A DNA stretch of 64,000 bases, from the NCBI GenBank assembly GCA_026315105.1, contig CM048747.1:283779654-283843653 (forward strand), read 5' to 3'. Below are positions 27,841 to 39,489 of the stretch, in pieces. Source of the stretch: Locusta migratoria (lineage: Eukaryota > Arthropoda > Insecta > Orthoptera > Acrididae). Position 1 is the stretch's first letter, and the number at the start of each line of letters is the position of its first letter. The translations under genes and the position numbers were made by a program. A model generated the notes under the pieces. That model was not told where the DNA came from and did not search any database. It was given only the letters and a program-made list of their open reading frames with translations.

Positions 27841-28200
27841 GTGACTTTACTAACCGATAAATGACAGCATCATTCGCGAACAGGCTAAAAGAGCTGCTTG
27901 GATTGTCTCGTAAATAGTTTATAATGATAAGGAACAGCAGGGGCCCTACAACACTTCACTGGGCAACGGCAAATATTTTTCCGACAATTACTACCTTTCT
28001 GTAGAAAATCGCGAATACAGTCGCACAACTGTGGCGAAATTCCATAAGTACGACATTTGATTAGAAGCCGCTGGTGAAGTACAGTGTCAAAAGCCTTCCG
28101 TAAATCTAGAAAGACGGAATCGATTTGAGATCCCTTGTCGATACCACTCAACACTTCATGTGAGTAAGGAGTTAGCTGTGTTTCACAAGACAGTTACCTT
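27840..28200 (-). pseudogene. LINE reverse transcriptase fragment (CR1/Jockey-like)
   Basis: On the minus strand the segment reads SGIDKGSQIDSVFLDLRKAF then DTVLHQRLLIKCRTYGI. This is the palm motif A region of CR1/Jockey-type reverse transcriptases (the FLDLRKAFD Asp is kept). A decayed continuation downstream includes the AVPYHYKLF and INDL-like positions. It is a short fragment without element ends. Confidence 0.7.
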
Positions 28201-28209
28201 CTTTATCCG

Positions 28210-28818
28210 TGTTGACTATGGATCAATTGGACGTTCTCCGGATCCAAACAGTCTTCTTTCCGCGGAAGAACGAACAGACAGTATCTAGAAGTATACAATA
28301 GTGTATAATATAATACATAACTTTTAGAAATCTGTCGGTCAGTAAGAATGAACTATCGATAGTACTTCCGGAGATCACTGGCAAAATATACGGAGGAAAC
28401 AGGGGCCAATAAGGGAGCCGGAAGCGTTAAAAAAAATATCTACAAATCGGAGAACCAGTGAAATCGGGAGAGTTAGTCGCCCTGAACGCTCGGACAAGTT
28501 AATAGTTAATATCATCTAACATAACACACCTAGGTAACCTCAACAGTATCTTCTACACAGTATTACTTTCTTATGCTGACGTGAAAAATATTATTATAAG
28601 ACAAACGTTAGTTGTATAATATCAGTTAACCTTACACATTGAGTATGTCACTTCACAAATGATCAGTAACATATTCTTAATTCAATTACAATATTTGAAA
28701 TTTAATTGAGTTGTGTCGGTAACTTTATAACGTCCACGCTGTTTATTAGTTAATAACGTAGTGTATCTTACATACCGTACTTACTTCGTTCAGAATTATT
28801 AAACAGTTATTACTTTTA
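28210..28818. other. unassigned AT-rich sequence
   Basis: No gene or repeat family recognised. Confidence 0.45.
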
Positions 28819-28830
28819 TTTCCAACCTTG

Positions 28831-28974
28831 TTCAAATCTTTATTAAGCTTGTGGGACTTAACTGCAGGGTCATCAGTCCCTAAACTTACGAACTACTTAT
28901 AAACTACCTTATACTAAAGACGACACAAACATTCATGCCCAAGGGAGGATTCGAACCCCAGATGCGAAACGCCC
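28831..28974 (-). mobile_element. 5'-truncated SINE with target duplication
   Basis: The 3' body and box B (GGATTCGAACCCC read on plus) are present but the 5' half of the tRNA head is missing. Flanks TTTCCAACCTTG (28819-28830) and TTTTCAACCTTG (28975-28986) match at 11 of 12 positions and are read as the duplicated target. It lies at the upstream edge of the LINE remnant at 28990. Confidence 0.75.
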
Positions 28975-29634
28975 TTTTCAACCTTGCCATTCTACGTCCT
29001 CTAAAATGCAAAGTTACTGCTATTTGCTGACGACACAAGTAGGCCTATTGTATTACATCTGACAAACAAGAATTAACTGATGAAATTGTAAATAATGCCT
29101 TTCAGAAAATCTATGCAAATGGACTTTCGTTAAATCTTACAGTAAATAGAATGACTCCATTAACAAAAACATAGACTTTGAACAGAAATCTGTAGCTAAA
29201 GTAGAATAGTCAAAAATTTTAGGTACGAGCACTGATGAGAGATTGAATTGAAAGAAACACATTGATGATCTGTAGAGGTCAACTACTTAAGCTATTAGAG
29301 TTACTGCTAATTTCGGTGATTAATATGTCAGTAAATTAGCTTATTGGGCATATTTTCATTCACTTCTCTCATTTGGCATCATGTTTTGAGATAATTCATC
29401 ACTGAATAAAAAGTAATTATTGAACAAAAACGTGTAATTCGAATAACTGCTAGAGCCCACTCAAGATCGTTCTTGCAGACATTTATTTAAGGATAAGATA
29501 TTCACAATAGCCTCTCAATCAAATTCACTTATAAAGCCGCGCGGGAGTAGCCGAGCGGTCTGGAGCGCCACGTTGCGGATCGCGTGGCCTCCCGTGTCGG
29601 AGGTTCGAATCCTCTCTCGAGCATGGATGTTTGT

Positions 29635-30857
29635 TTAATTATATCCATAATGGATGTGAGGTCGCGGTTGTATTACTTAATTATTTTGTCAAGTAGGCTC
29701 AACCACAGAAATCGTGTAAAAACACTAAGATATGACGCATTTCATAACAGCTCTTGTCAGCCTAATGGCCAAAAACTTTCCGCCCTACGCTGTTTAGTCG
29801 ATAGAGCCTTCAATGTGCCAATGAACGAAAAAGACAGAACCACTTAATTTAACGTTATAAGACAGCTCGCTAAGGTTACCAAGAAAACATAGTGAATAAC
29901 TTAATATGAAAGAAACATCGTGAGAAATCAAAAATGGCACGAAAAATATCAAGAGAGTAATGGTTCCGTATTTTGGTAATCTATCTCAGAAAGTGGCCAA
30001 CATATTAAAACCTTTAAAGTAGAAGCTGCTTTGAAAACTAATAATACGTTACATCATAAATTACGGAATAACTTAAACCAAGAGACTGATAAATATGACA
30101 AAGCAGGGGTTTATAAGATACAGTGTAGTAGTTGCAATGCCAACTACATTGGTCAGACCGGTAGATCGTTTGAAGTTAGGCACAAGGAACGTATGGACGC
30201 CTTCCGACTTAATAATTTTATCAAGTCCGCTATAGCTACGCATATCCGCGAAACTGGCCACCCATTAAAGCGGATTGAAGATGACCTAAGAGTTTGCATA
30301 AACAGGATAATGGAAGAAAGTTAGATCTGCCAGAACAGCTGGAGATTACAACACATAACGCTAAAAGCGACGTTTCATTAAATGAACAAGTTCAAGGTAA
30401 TACATGCAGCTTTTTAAAAAAACTTTGTGGACCTATTATAACAAAAGTCGTTTATTTTAAATTTTAACCTCTGTCTTACTGTGCAAACGATTTCGTGACA
30501 CCTGAATGTACCCACTAGCTTGTAGATGATCTTTGGAATTTAGAGGTCTTTGTTTTCATGTGTGTACGTGCGCCCCATTCGTGTTGTTGACTCCGTGCAT
30601 TTCGCTAGTGTAATGCGCCTCCAGTGCTGGGGTCTGATTTGAATCCTGACGAAGCACAATATGCTGAGGACCTTTCTGCGTAGATACGGTTACAAGGGAA
30701 GTAACCACGTTTTCTTTTATTACGTTTTAGATTTTTATTGCCTCAGGTTTTAAGATTCTTGTATAGATTATCTGATGATGAGGGCTTGACCCTTGAAACG
30801 CTCATATCCTAGTGTTTTCACGATTTCTGTGGTTGAGCCTACTTGACAAAATAATTA
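29635..30857 (+). mobile_element. Penelope-like element P1 with hammerhead-like motif
   Basis: It is flanked by the perfect 12-bp repeat ATGGATGTTTGT (29623-29634, 30858-30869). It carries a GIY-YIG coding remnant, and an inverted repeat of about 55 bp near its ends (29676-29735 against 30800-30857, AGGCTCAACCACAGAAATCG inverted). Near the 3' end, CTGATGA (30772-30778), a GGG/CCC-paired arm and GAAAC (30795-30799) match the hammerhead ribozyme core order. Penelope-like elements are known to carry hammerheads in their terminal repeats, so this fits family knowledge. Confidence 0.8.
29740..30324 (+). pseudogene. Penelope-like RT tail and GIY-YIG endonuclease remnant
   Basis: The upstream frame ends in a LSALRCLVDRAFNVPMN segment typical of the region after the Penelope reverse transcriptase. 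After a frame break the GIY-YIG domain is intact for about 70 residues: GVYKIQCSSCNANYIGQTGR (about 30100-30160), then RHKER and SAIATHIRETGHP. This endonuclease would cut target DNA for priming. Most of the reverse transcriptase is missing, so it is not autonomous. Confidence 0.75.
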
Positions 30858-31364
30858 ATGGATGTTTGTGTTGTTTTTAGTATAAGTTAGTTCATAAGAA
30901 GTTTGTAAATTTAGGGACTGATGTCCCCGCAGTTAACTCCCATAATCTTTACAAACATTTTTCGCTTATGAAATTTGTTATTAATAACCCAACCCAATAC
31001 AAAAGTAACAGCAGTGTGCATAACTACAACATTATGAAAATGATTATCTTCTCTATTTAAGACTAAATATAACTAAGGCATGGAAAGGTTGACTAATGCT
31101 GCCACAAAAGTCCTTTTTACTTACCAAATGGCATCAAAAGTCTGACAGATAGCCAACTACCATATAAAACGAAATTAAAATATTTTTGTATGACAACTCC
31201 TTCTACTCAGATGAATTTTTAGACACAAATAAGAAATTTTACAACAAAAAAAAATGAATGTTTTCTAATACCATATAAAGATACCTTTTATTAATCTGAC
31301 ACATCCATATCATTAGGAAATGTCGTATTCATGATCTATGGAAAAATAGTAATCTAATCTAAAA

Positions 31365-32378
31365 CCAAAGTTAATATGATACAATATGATTCCAAAGATG
31401 TATTTTTCATTTACTGCTGCGATCTCCATACAAACTAAATGTATAACTCCATTTGCTATCTTGGGGAGTCATAGAATGCTATTCCTCCTTAAAACTCTTC
31501 GTTAAACCGGTCCTTCTTAGTGTTCGTGCATTGAGTTGACAGTCAGTGCAGAGTATATATGTACTATCAAACAATTTACTTTCGTGGATGCACATCATTA
31601 ATTTTTAATGGTAATTTCCATTTTTTGTCGTCGTATTCTTTACGACAAAACCGCTGGACATTTTATTCCTGTTTCAAGTGAGACCAAATATTAGTATTTC
31701 AATGCGAACACTTCTCCAGAAATCAGTCATATGGTGGAGGGTGGTTGGCTGGTTTCACTTTTCAGAGTAAGACCGTCTCCCTGTACTGTAACCTCTTTGG
31801 AGACCCATCTAGGCTGAAAAAGTAAAGCCTGCTTCAGCTGTAGTACTGACTCCTGGTGACGTGTTCATATTGCAGTGCTGATGTTCGATCTCACTTAAAA
31901 CGCGAGTAAAACGTCAGACGGAGTTGCCTTAAAAGTATACCATGACAAAATATTCAAGTTTGTGAAAATCAGTATCCGCCTTCGAAAGTGTGTGTTTGTG
32001 TGTAAAGATCATTCTCATAACTAAATATCATTTCAACACAGTGACCTTAAGAACTTAGGGCTAATATCAGGTTTTAACAGAAAAACAGTTTTCTAACATT
32101 CCACAATATGACGGACAGACAGGCTTCAACTGACATCTGCACTTGGCATAGATTATGCCATCTCCTCCTCATTTTGACTTCCTTGATTGGTCCCAGTGTA
32201 CTGCTATATTAAGAGTAGCTATGACCCAAAAATAACTTAATCTCTTAATTACATATGTGAAAACTTCAATCTTAGATAGCTTTCAAAAAGGAATCCTTTT
32301 GCTATTAGTTATTCTTTATTTTACTTTTTTAATCTTCTGGTATTCTCCTAGATAAATGAGTTAGCTGGTTGTCACTCG
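31365..32378. other. unassigned sequence
   Basis: No recognisable element. Confidence 0.45.
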
Positions 32379-32389
32379 TACACTAAATT

Positions 32390-32589
32390 CAAAATGTTCC
32401 ATTGTTTCTTAAGCTTATGGGACTTAAATGCGGGGTCATCAGTCCCTAAACTTACGAACTGCTTATGAACTAACTTATACTAAAGACAGCACAAACATCC
32501 ATGCCCGAGGGGGGATTCGAACCCCCTACGGGGAGCGGCCTCGCGCAAGGAGCATAGCGCCTCAATGCGCTTGGCCACTCCGCCGCGGC
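32390..32589 (-). mobile_element. SINE with 11-bp target duplication
   Basis: A full-length reverse copy, closely similar to 4583-4777 (both share CCCGAGGGGGGATTCGAACC and a CGCCGCGGC end). The direct repeat TACACTAAATT at 32379-32389 and 32590-32600 is perfect. Confidence 0.92.
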
Positions 32590-32600
32590 TACACTAAATT

Positions 32601-34730
32601 AATAAAGAGTACAACCAGTACCTGGAGAATTAAAAAAAGTAGTTTAAAAAAGGGAGAAATCGATGGACGATAACCAAATTGTATTCCTTTTTCTAGTGGT
32701 TATGTTAGTCGTAAAACAAGGTAATATGAACACATACATTTCGTTCCAAACTGGCACTACTCCGTATGTGTTAACACTTGAGGCGCGATCGCAGTGCACA
32801 CTTGACGTACGACGAACGTCTCGGACGTTACCTTACTGTATATTGTACGTTTTGTTCTACGACGATCAACTATGGTGACAAAATTTTCAGACAGAGAAAG
32901 CAGAATCTACCTGTCAAGCAACATAATAGCACATAATTTACGTCACCTGTTTTAATTGCTTTTTAAAATAGAACGTGCAACAAGTATAACACTCCTCCAT
33001 TCAACATCTTACGTGTAAATATAGTGAAGGACATGATAATAATGAAATACAATTATGGTGAATACTATGATCTGAGTATGGTGAAACATGATGAATAATA
33101 TTTTTCATTTGAATAAAATGCTTTCAACATTTGAAAAATTTTCAGAATTGTAGAAGGCAACACAGTTTTGATTAAAATTACATATTGTAATAATCAAATA
33201 TTAATGACTTAAGTCATGGGTCCATATACTGTTCATTACAGAAAATATGCCTTCTGTTGACGCACTTGTAGTAGACAGGTAAAGCATGAACTGTACAATG
33301 TTACCAACAGAACTCATGGAGTTTTCAAGTATTTCAACACATCTTAAATGAGTTGGTTTGTGACCGCATTCCATACCTTTACTATGGTATTAGTAACACA
33401 CTTACAAACATTTGAAGTTTTGTCTAAATGTTTAGTAACACTAATTTCATTCGCCATTTATTCATGTACAAAATACACAAATCTTTTAGCATTACCAATC
33501 AATAACAGAATTTAGGTTAGCCCAACACAGTAATTCTAGTTTTAAAAAATCCGATTTCTCCTGAACGTCTACAATAAACTGATACAAAGATCGCAGCTGG
33601 GCATGATTACATCTCAAACAGCATTCGACAAATCACTCATTCATGACTTTCATCCACTTTCAAACCACGCAAGGAGCTAGAAAATCAGTTGCATATTGTG
33701 TGTCTTTTGGTTTTACCAACAGGTGTTGGTACTATTACTACAGTCAGATATTTTATCTCATCGGTACCAGCGATGGTCACATCTGCAATGGCTGCAGATG
33801 ACGTATGTGGAAGACGTTACACTATCAACGAAACTTCCTTTCCTCTGCAAAAAGTCTTGCATATATGAGTCCCACTGTTCATTAACAGAAAGAAAGTATC
33901 CTGCGAAATGCAGGATATCTGGTCACTATACGGTCAACACCAGTGATCTCTATATGATTTGGATGAATAACTCCGGACTCAGATTTTTTTACGGTAACTA
34001 CAGCAAGCTTACACGTTGATATGTTTTGCCAATAATTTTGCATTGATCGCCATGTTTTAATTTAAGAAAGTCCACCAGTTTGTTATTTCTTTTCGTGCTC
34101 AAGAAACATTTCATAGCACCCGTGCTGTAATTAGGCAAAAAACAAAATATGAACATCTATAGTTGACACGCTCAGACAGCATAAGTTCAACATCCAGGTA
34201 GTATTGAGATCAATGGTCAAAGCAAATAATCGGAGAAATGCGTGATCTCTCAGAATTCCAAAGAGGCCAACTCAATAGTGTGCAGGCGTTGATCTCTATA
34301 TTAACTGGATGTCGAACTACAGATGTCTGTGCGTGCCAGCCAAAGGTGCGTCAGAAAAGTTCTGTGAATGGTCCCATATTTTACAAACCGCGCTGGCGAG
34401 GATGAAGTACTCGCGCATACATATTGAGCGACTTGTCAACAATCGCTACGCCTATCCTTTAATATCAAGTGAACTAACCATTTGCATGCTCCATTTGCAT
34501 ACCGACCTTCTCTCCCCTTCCTTGCTTTTATTTTTCAACACACCCACCATGAAACTATACATTTCAACCTGGACGCAATTTGAGACAAGACGGTTAAAAA
34601 GAAGGCAAGGCCACGTCGTCCATTTTTTCCTCGGGTAAATCGGTTCCTTTCGGACGTGGTATCGTGCTTGTTCCACTTTGATCCTTTAGTTGTTAGTTCA
34701 AATTTTTTATTAGAGAAATTATAGGCTTGA
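32601..34730. other. unassigned AT-rich sequence
   Basis: About 2.1 kb without a recognised gene or repeat. Minus-strand reading of 33700-34020 gives short open stretches that I could not assign. Confidence 0.45.
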
Positions 34731-34984
34731 CGCCGCACATTGGGGTATTTGATACAAAAAGCTGGCCAAAATTATTTCCTTACATTTTCTGCACTGTGAG
34801 ACCGTATATAACATATTTTTAGGATAATAATGGATTAGCGTATTTGATAGAACGAAATGAATCAAAATTATGGTGGTTTTATTACAGTGTTTAATTCATA
34901 ATTACAATTACATGACTATTGGTTACTCAGACGATGCGTCCAAGCCTTATTCATCTGAGCAGTGTGTTTCAATTCAGACTTCAT

Positions 34985-36115
34985 CTTCATTTTCAGCTTG
35001 ACTGAACTGCCTAACCCCTTCTTCACTTGGCAGAAGTAAATGTAAAATCTCTGCTAAGAAAGACTTGCTGCTTCTCCTTGTCGTCTGTCTCTGACCCGTT
35101 ATCAATGGATCAGATGTCAGTAGTAGTCAGTATATCCAAATTGCATGTTTCCGTGAGAATTTCCTGGCAAAAATTTGTCTATACAAACGGAAGTGCTGAT
35201 TACGGGCCTTTTTCCAACGAATGAAGTCTTTTTTCTTGCAACAAATAAGTTGAAGAGGCACTAAAGATGACACGTTCGACTCATGGCTATTTTCAAATTT
35301 TTGTTTAAACTGAACCATCACACCCCCATTTATAAACAAGTTCCAATGAATTTGTCATCATATGGAAAATTGAGTAAAATCTCCTCTGGATATGATGTGA
35401 ATCGCTCACTCATGTGATTAAGCAAGGCTTGCAGTAGACTCTCCGCGCATGTGGCAGTCACAGGATAGATTATTGAATGTCACTGTAACAGGAATACTTT
35501 TTAGCACCTGTACGTACTATTTCGTATTGCTTCCTTGTCAGCGAGGCTTCCACAAAGATTTCGATAGGTGAAAGTCGTGTTCTTTCTTGTAAGTCTCTTC
35601 TGCGAATGCCGTCTAATGCTTGTCTGTATTTAGCTCCTTGTGTAGGGTATGAAGTAAAATATCTTTCACTACTTTGGAACCCTCAACATTTCCAGATTCA
35701 CGGAGCATCATTTGAATGACATACGTTACTTTTGTGACTTCAGAATGTTCTCTCAAGGGCTGTGTCTTACGCCTTTTGCTACGTTCGCTTAACTCCATGA
35801 ACAGTTTTGTTGGTCAACCAACTCTACTTTTGTTACAAGGAATTTCAATAGTATTTTGCAGCCAATTATGATTCGTTTTTAAGCAGCTACTTTCAACTCT
35901 ATGTGAAGCAAGCCATCTTTTCTTGAATTCTGACTTTATGCATGACAGTTTATGTTTAAAATCTTTCTTTTCTTCATCAGGGAAAGTAGGGTCTGATAAT
36001 ACTTAATGTTCCATAAACACCATTTTTTTACGAAACTCTTTTCAGAACATCGTAATCGTAGAGACCTTTCCTTTTCATAATTGTGCCTCTTAAAGGACCT
36101 AGAATAACCATAAAA
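34985..36115 (-). pseudogene. Transib transposase N-terminal half, remnant
   Basis: On the minus strand, across several frames, I read in order: FKKRWLASHRVESS, GWPTKLFMELSERSKRRKT (compare the GRP..L...RRAQKHR nonamer-binding start of RAG1), SYVIQMMLRESGN-like helices, LSPIEIFVEASLTRKQYEIV (35470-35560), YKWGCDGS (GAT codon complement 35317-35319) and SSLVPLQL. The Asp in CDGS corresponds to the first catalytic Asp in the RAG1/Transib alignment (CDGMGD in RAG1). The second Asp and the Glu are absent. The assignment is from memory of the family and needs a profile search. Confidence 0.6.
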
Positions 36116-36128
36116 GTAAAGTAAAAAA

Positions 36129-36283
36129 CAGAAATGTTCAAATGAGTTTGAAATCTTATGGGACTTAACTGCTAAGGTCATTAGTCCCTAAACGTACACA
36201 CACCCATGTCCGAGGGAGGACTCGAACTAGCCACACAGTCCATGTCTCAAGCGGCTTAGACCGCTCGACTTATGCCGCGCGGC
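36129..36283 (-). mobile_element. SINE with 12-bp target duplication
   Basis: A shorter SINE subtype with CCGAGGGAGGACTCGAAC box B and a GCCGCGCGGC end. The direct repeat TAAAGTAAAAAA (36117-36128 and 36284-36295) flanks it. It sits inside the Transib element near the transposase 5' region. Confidence 0.85.
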
Positions 36284-36878
36284 TAAAGTAAAAAAAAATC
36301 GTAAAGATATATCGACAGTATTCTGCGGCTACGTTCTACAATTTCCGGTAGACAATTGTTTTTTCTATAATACTGTATCCAAATTTATGCAGGGAAACAC
36401 CCTGAACTACAACAAAACCTCTACATTGTTGTGCTTACAAAATATATTTTCTTTGCTTTACAGGTTAAATTTAAGCGAATTATTACTAAGCAAAATACTA
36501 AATACTATAAATGGCGACCATTATAAATAACAGTATATACCCTGATGGTCAGAATCCATATCGATTTTCACCACGTTTCAAGTAAGAAAACACGTTAGAA
36601 CAGCCAGAGAGTTACTAAGCCAAGTGAGACGCACCACGTGTTCTACAGCGAGACGTTGGTAAAGACTGACTTCAGCGCCTATCAATGCAAAACACACACA
36701 CACACATAATACTGCGTCAACACTGCCCCATCTATCACAGTACATGGCGGGTTCCAAGAATTACTCACATTTTAAATATGGACTTTTGGCCAGCTTTTAG
36801 GGCGAAATTCTCCTGTGTGCGGCGTTGCTTTTGTCACTTCCTCTATGTAAAACGTAAACTTTCACGGCCGGAAAGGTT

Positions 36879-37625
36879 AAAATTACTAAAAATTTTCGGG
36901 CTATTATGCCGTGGTCTTATGGATTTATTATTGAAACGCAACGTTTCGTCCCCGATTGCGGAGGACATTTTCAAGGGATATCGTAGAAGGGGAGAGATTG
37001 AGAAATCAGCTGTTGAAACGTCCTGGCAGATTAAAAGGACGTAAGGCAAAGGTCGCAGGTTCGAGTCCCGGTTCCAGCACACAATTTTAATCCGCCAGGA
37101 AGTTTCATATCAGCGCACACTCCGCTGCAGAGTGAAAGTTTCATTCTGAGATCAGCTGTTGCTGAACAAGTTTTACAACCAGGGGAACACCTTATTCAAT
37201 TTCATAATTCAGGTTTTAGCAGCCACAAATGGATACCACGAAAGACTATACAGAGAAGCTATAGAAATTGTAAAACACCCCAATAATTTCAGTAGGATGG
37301 AGGAGGGCGTGAAATTAAATGAAATCTGGATTTCGTTTTTGTAGAAGAATTGCAATAATCTTCCACCATGGGACGATATTAACGTACGACGGCAATCGGC
37401 AACGACGAATTGAGTGCGCATACCAAAAACATCTGACGTCACACCTCTGCGCGCGAGCCCTCGTAAACGGCGTTTGACTTCAGTCAGTAGCGAGCCAGGG
37501 TGTGCAACGGACATTCAAAAGTGTCACGATCCCTCTTGAAAACGTCCGTCGGGGACGAAACGTTGGGTTTCCAAAATAAATCCATAAGACCACGGCATAA
37601 TGGCCCGGAAATTTTTAGTAATTTT
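36879..37625. mobile_element. inverted-repeat element P2 with hammerhead-like arms
   Basis: An arm of about 105 bp (36879-36984) recurs inverted at 37526-37625 with few differences (shared words ATTATGCCGTGGTCTTATGG, CAACGTTTCGTCCCCGA). Read outward, each arm has a GTCC/GGAC-paired stem and GACGAAACGTTG, the 3' half of a hammerhead core. The CTGANGA box has decayed to CTTGAAAA in both. The arms match the terminal repeats of Penelope-like elements in design. The interior (about 540 bp) has no coding remnant and holds a small nested SINE. Confidence 0.6.
37016..37150 (+). mobile_element. 135-bp tRNA-containing insertion with 11-bp target duplication
   Basis: The direct repeat ATCAGCTGTTG at 37005-37015 and 37151-37161 is perfect. 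The insert has box-B-like GGTTCGAGTCCCGG. It also has an internal inverted repeat, CCTGGCAGATTAAAA near the left against TTTTAATCCGCCAGG in the middle, and an end reading GAAAGTTTCATTCTGAG. It appears to be a truncated member of a tRNA-derived repeat family distinct from the main SINE. Confidence 0.8.
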
Positions 37626-37783
37626 GTCACTTCCTCTACGTTGAACATTTTTTCGCTTGGGCCGCTCACTGCTCGCAATATACTTCTTTTTTTCACAGTG
37701 CACTACATCTTCTTCCTGTTTTTATGCTCGATCAGTGTTCAGTTTTTGACGGGCTACACACTGCACCAAATTACCGCTTAATC

Positions 37784-37983
37784 AAAAATGTTCAAATGTT
37801 TGTAGAACTTATGGGACTTAACTACGGGGTCATCAGTCCCTAAGCTTCCAAACTACCTATGAACTAGCTAAGACTAAGGACGGCACAAATATCCATGCCC
37901 GAGGGGGGATTCGAACCCCCGACCGTAGTGGCCGTGCAGACCGTGACTGGAGCGCCTCAGTCCCCTCGGCCACCGCGGCCGGC
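37784..37983 (-). mobile_element. SINE with 11-bp target duplication
   Basis: A full-length reverse copy of the CCGCGGCCGGC-ending subtype. The direct repeat ACCGCTTAATC (37773-37783, 37984-37994) is perfect. Confidence 0.92.
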
Positions 37984-38099
37984 ACCGCTTAATCTGAGAT
38001 GGCTGCGATGGGGAGTTACCCTCGTGAGAAAATGGAGTACATGCTATAGTGGTGTCATGGTGGAGTAAATGTGGTGAGTGTAAAACAAGTGCAGCGGTC

Positions 38100-38440
38100 G
38101 TGTTAAGAGGCTGGGGGCAGGTGGGGAGACGAGATTACGGGGCGTGTACCTTTCCCAGTGCGGCATGAATATTCAGCGCCATTACGGCGCGCCGTATCGA
38201 GTTACCGGTGTTTGCGCGCTCCCGCAGTCTCGCTGGCCGCGGCCAAACAGCGCCCCCTGCGCCAGAAAGCAACACCCCGCCTGTTGGCTCTCGCCGACTC
38301 CTGTTTGTGCGCCAATAACGCTTCTCCCGAGAATGCCGCACCGGCCGGCACGAGCCCCGTTTACTATGCAGGGTGCACCTCAGACATTGAGAGTAAACTG
38401 TGGCGTGGTCTCGAGTTACAAGCGCCATCCTGCCCTCTAA
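38100..38440. other. GC- and CpG-rich island
   Basis: About 340 bp is clearly richer in G+C and CpG than the surroundings, with overlapping open frames on both strands caused by lack of stops. No domain is recognised. It could be an unannotated promoter or first exon, or part of a repeat. Confidence 0.45.
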
Positions 38441-38850
38441 ACATCTACATAAATATTGAACCTGCCGATACCGTCGGCCTGATTTGGCTAACGACGTCAT
38501 TAAAAATTGTTGTGCGTATTGAATGTCCCACTACTTTTGGTTTGGGAGACCAATTGCCGATACTTTCTGGCAGTGTAAAAGTACATCATCAAAAGATCAT
38601 AATTTACATGACTGCAGATTTTATCTTTGGCGGGTGTTGCAAATAACAAAAATATCTAAAAGGAAGAACTTCCTGATGTTCTGCAAAATTTATTTATTCA
38701 TCACAGACCGGCTTTCGGCTTCTCAGGCCATCATCAGGTGACAACTAACTGTAGTATACATATTTTAAAAATTATTTCAAAGATGTTACGATTTACAAAC
38801 GTGTTATCACAGAAAATTGGCTAGCTTACAGGAAAGTACATAACAACATT

Positions 38851-39429
38851 TAAAAGTCGACCACTGTACGGAACAAGAGCCTTGTTTTATCACTAAAATT
38901 AGCATATGAGGTCCGTGTGAACTATTGGTTACGCCCAGCCACCAGAAGCCGGAAAATCCAAGATCAGCGGTGGTGGGGACAAAGAGACTCGCCCTAGAGA
39001 AGGCTCGTCGACTGGACTGTAACCAAAGGGTGTGGAAACCTCTGTGGTAGCATGAGCAGCTATCGACTCCGAGCCAGAGAGAACGATGCAAAGCGGGCTA
39101 CTCCTACCTACATTCAGACAGCCATAGATTCTCACACCCACTTAAAAGTAAAACAATTGCACATTCTTACAGGGACAGTGGCGTAGCGGAGAAGCCGTCC
39201 TTATGCCACATTAATTAATATAATAATACATTATTAACATAACAAAATAAGAAAAACCTAGCAATATTAACTAATATTTTAACACATGAAATAAAAATGC
39301 TACTTCTCAAGCCTTGAAAAGATTGGGGTTCAAGTTTTAACAAAATGATAATCTAGCAACATTAAATAAACTATAACTTTACATAAATATACAAAAAATA
39401 TATGGAAGACGACAGACGGTCGTCTTTCA
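38851..39429 (-). mobile_element. unclassified element R, short copy R1
   Basis: In minus orientation it starts TGAAAGACGACCGTCTGTCGTC, which can form a hairpin, and ends CAGTGGTCGACTTTTA. It is flanked by CATT (38847-38850 and 39430-39433). It is homologous at both ends to R2 (44807-47824) but lacks about 1.6 kb of R2's middle. The P3 arm is continuous when it is removed, so it inserted into P3. No coding sequence. Confidence 0.6.
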
Positions 39430-39489
39430 CATTTTATGAGAGTTATTAACATTTCTATAAAAATATTATAAGTATTTGTAAAGGATCAA

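Larger units (their letters stand above)
29538..30960 (+). mobile_element. SINE, itself opened by a Penelope-like element
   Basis: The head (29538-29634) has GAGTAGCCGAGCGG and GGTTCGAATCC boxes. The tail (30870-30960) has the family's GGGACTGATG and TTAACTCCCATAA words. Flanks TTCACTTATAAA (29526-29537) and TTCGCTTATGAA (30961-30972) match at 10 of 12 positions and probably are the duplicated target in the LINE. The 1.22 kb between head and tail is the Penelope-like insertion. Confidence 0.8.
28990..31362 (+). mobile_element. CR1/Jockey-like LINE remnant split by nested SINE
   Basis: The first part (28990-29537) carries a decayed FADDTS-type motif and then the ILGTSTDERLN.KKHIDDL and FHSLLSFGIMF segments of a CR1/Jockey-type C-terminal domain. 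The frame's sense resumes after the SINE at 30961 with VINNPTQYKSNSSVHNYN and a DSQLPYKTKLKYF-like end. The 3' tail at about 31300-31362 has the ATCATTAGGAAATGTCGTAT and TAATCTAATCTAA words. Joining the two halves by eye gives the expected domain order, so one element was opened by the SINE. Confidence 0.65.
34736..36819 (-). mobile_element. Transib (RAG1-related) DNA transposon, deleted copy
   Basis: The ends are inverted repeats: the left starts CACATTGGGGTATTT and reaches AAGCTGGCCAAAA, and the right (reverse complement) starts CACACAGGAGAATTT and reaches AAGCTGGCCAAAA. Flanks are CGCCG (34731-34735) and CGGCG (36820-36824), a 4-of-5 match. Family knowledge: Transib has CAC-starting termini resembling V(D)J heptamers and makes 5-bp GC-rich target duplications. 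The encoded remnant has RAG1-core-like features. The element includes a SINE at 36129-36283 and lacks the coding region for the C-terminal catalytic half. Confidence 0.65.

Noticed and set aside
34309..34638. 109-codon frame as a host gene
   Set aside because: No recognisable domain; overlapping frames of similar length exist on the opposite strand, and it lies directly before a transposon end.
38158..38646. 162-codon frame in the CpG-rich island
   Set aside because: Overlapping open frames exist on both strands, as expected from composition; no domain, and no supporting splice or start context.
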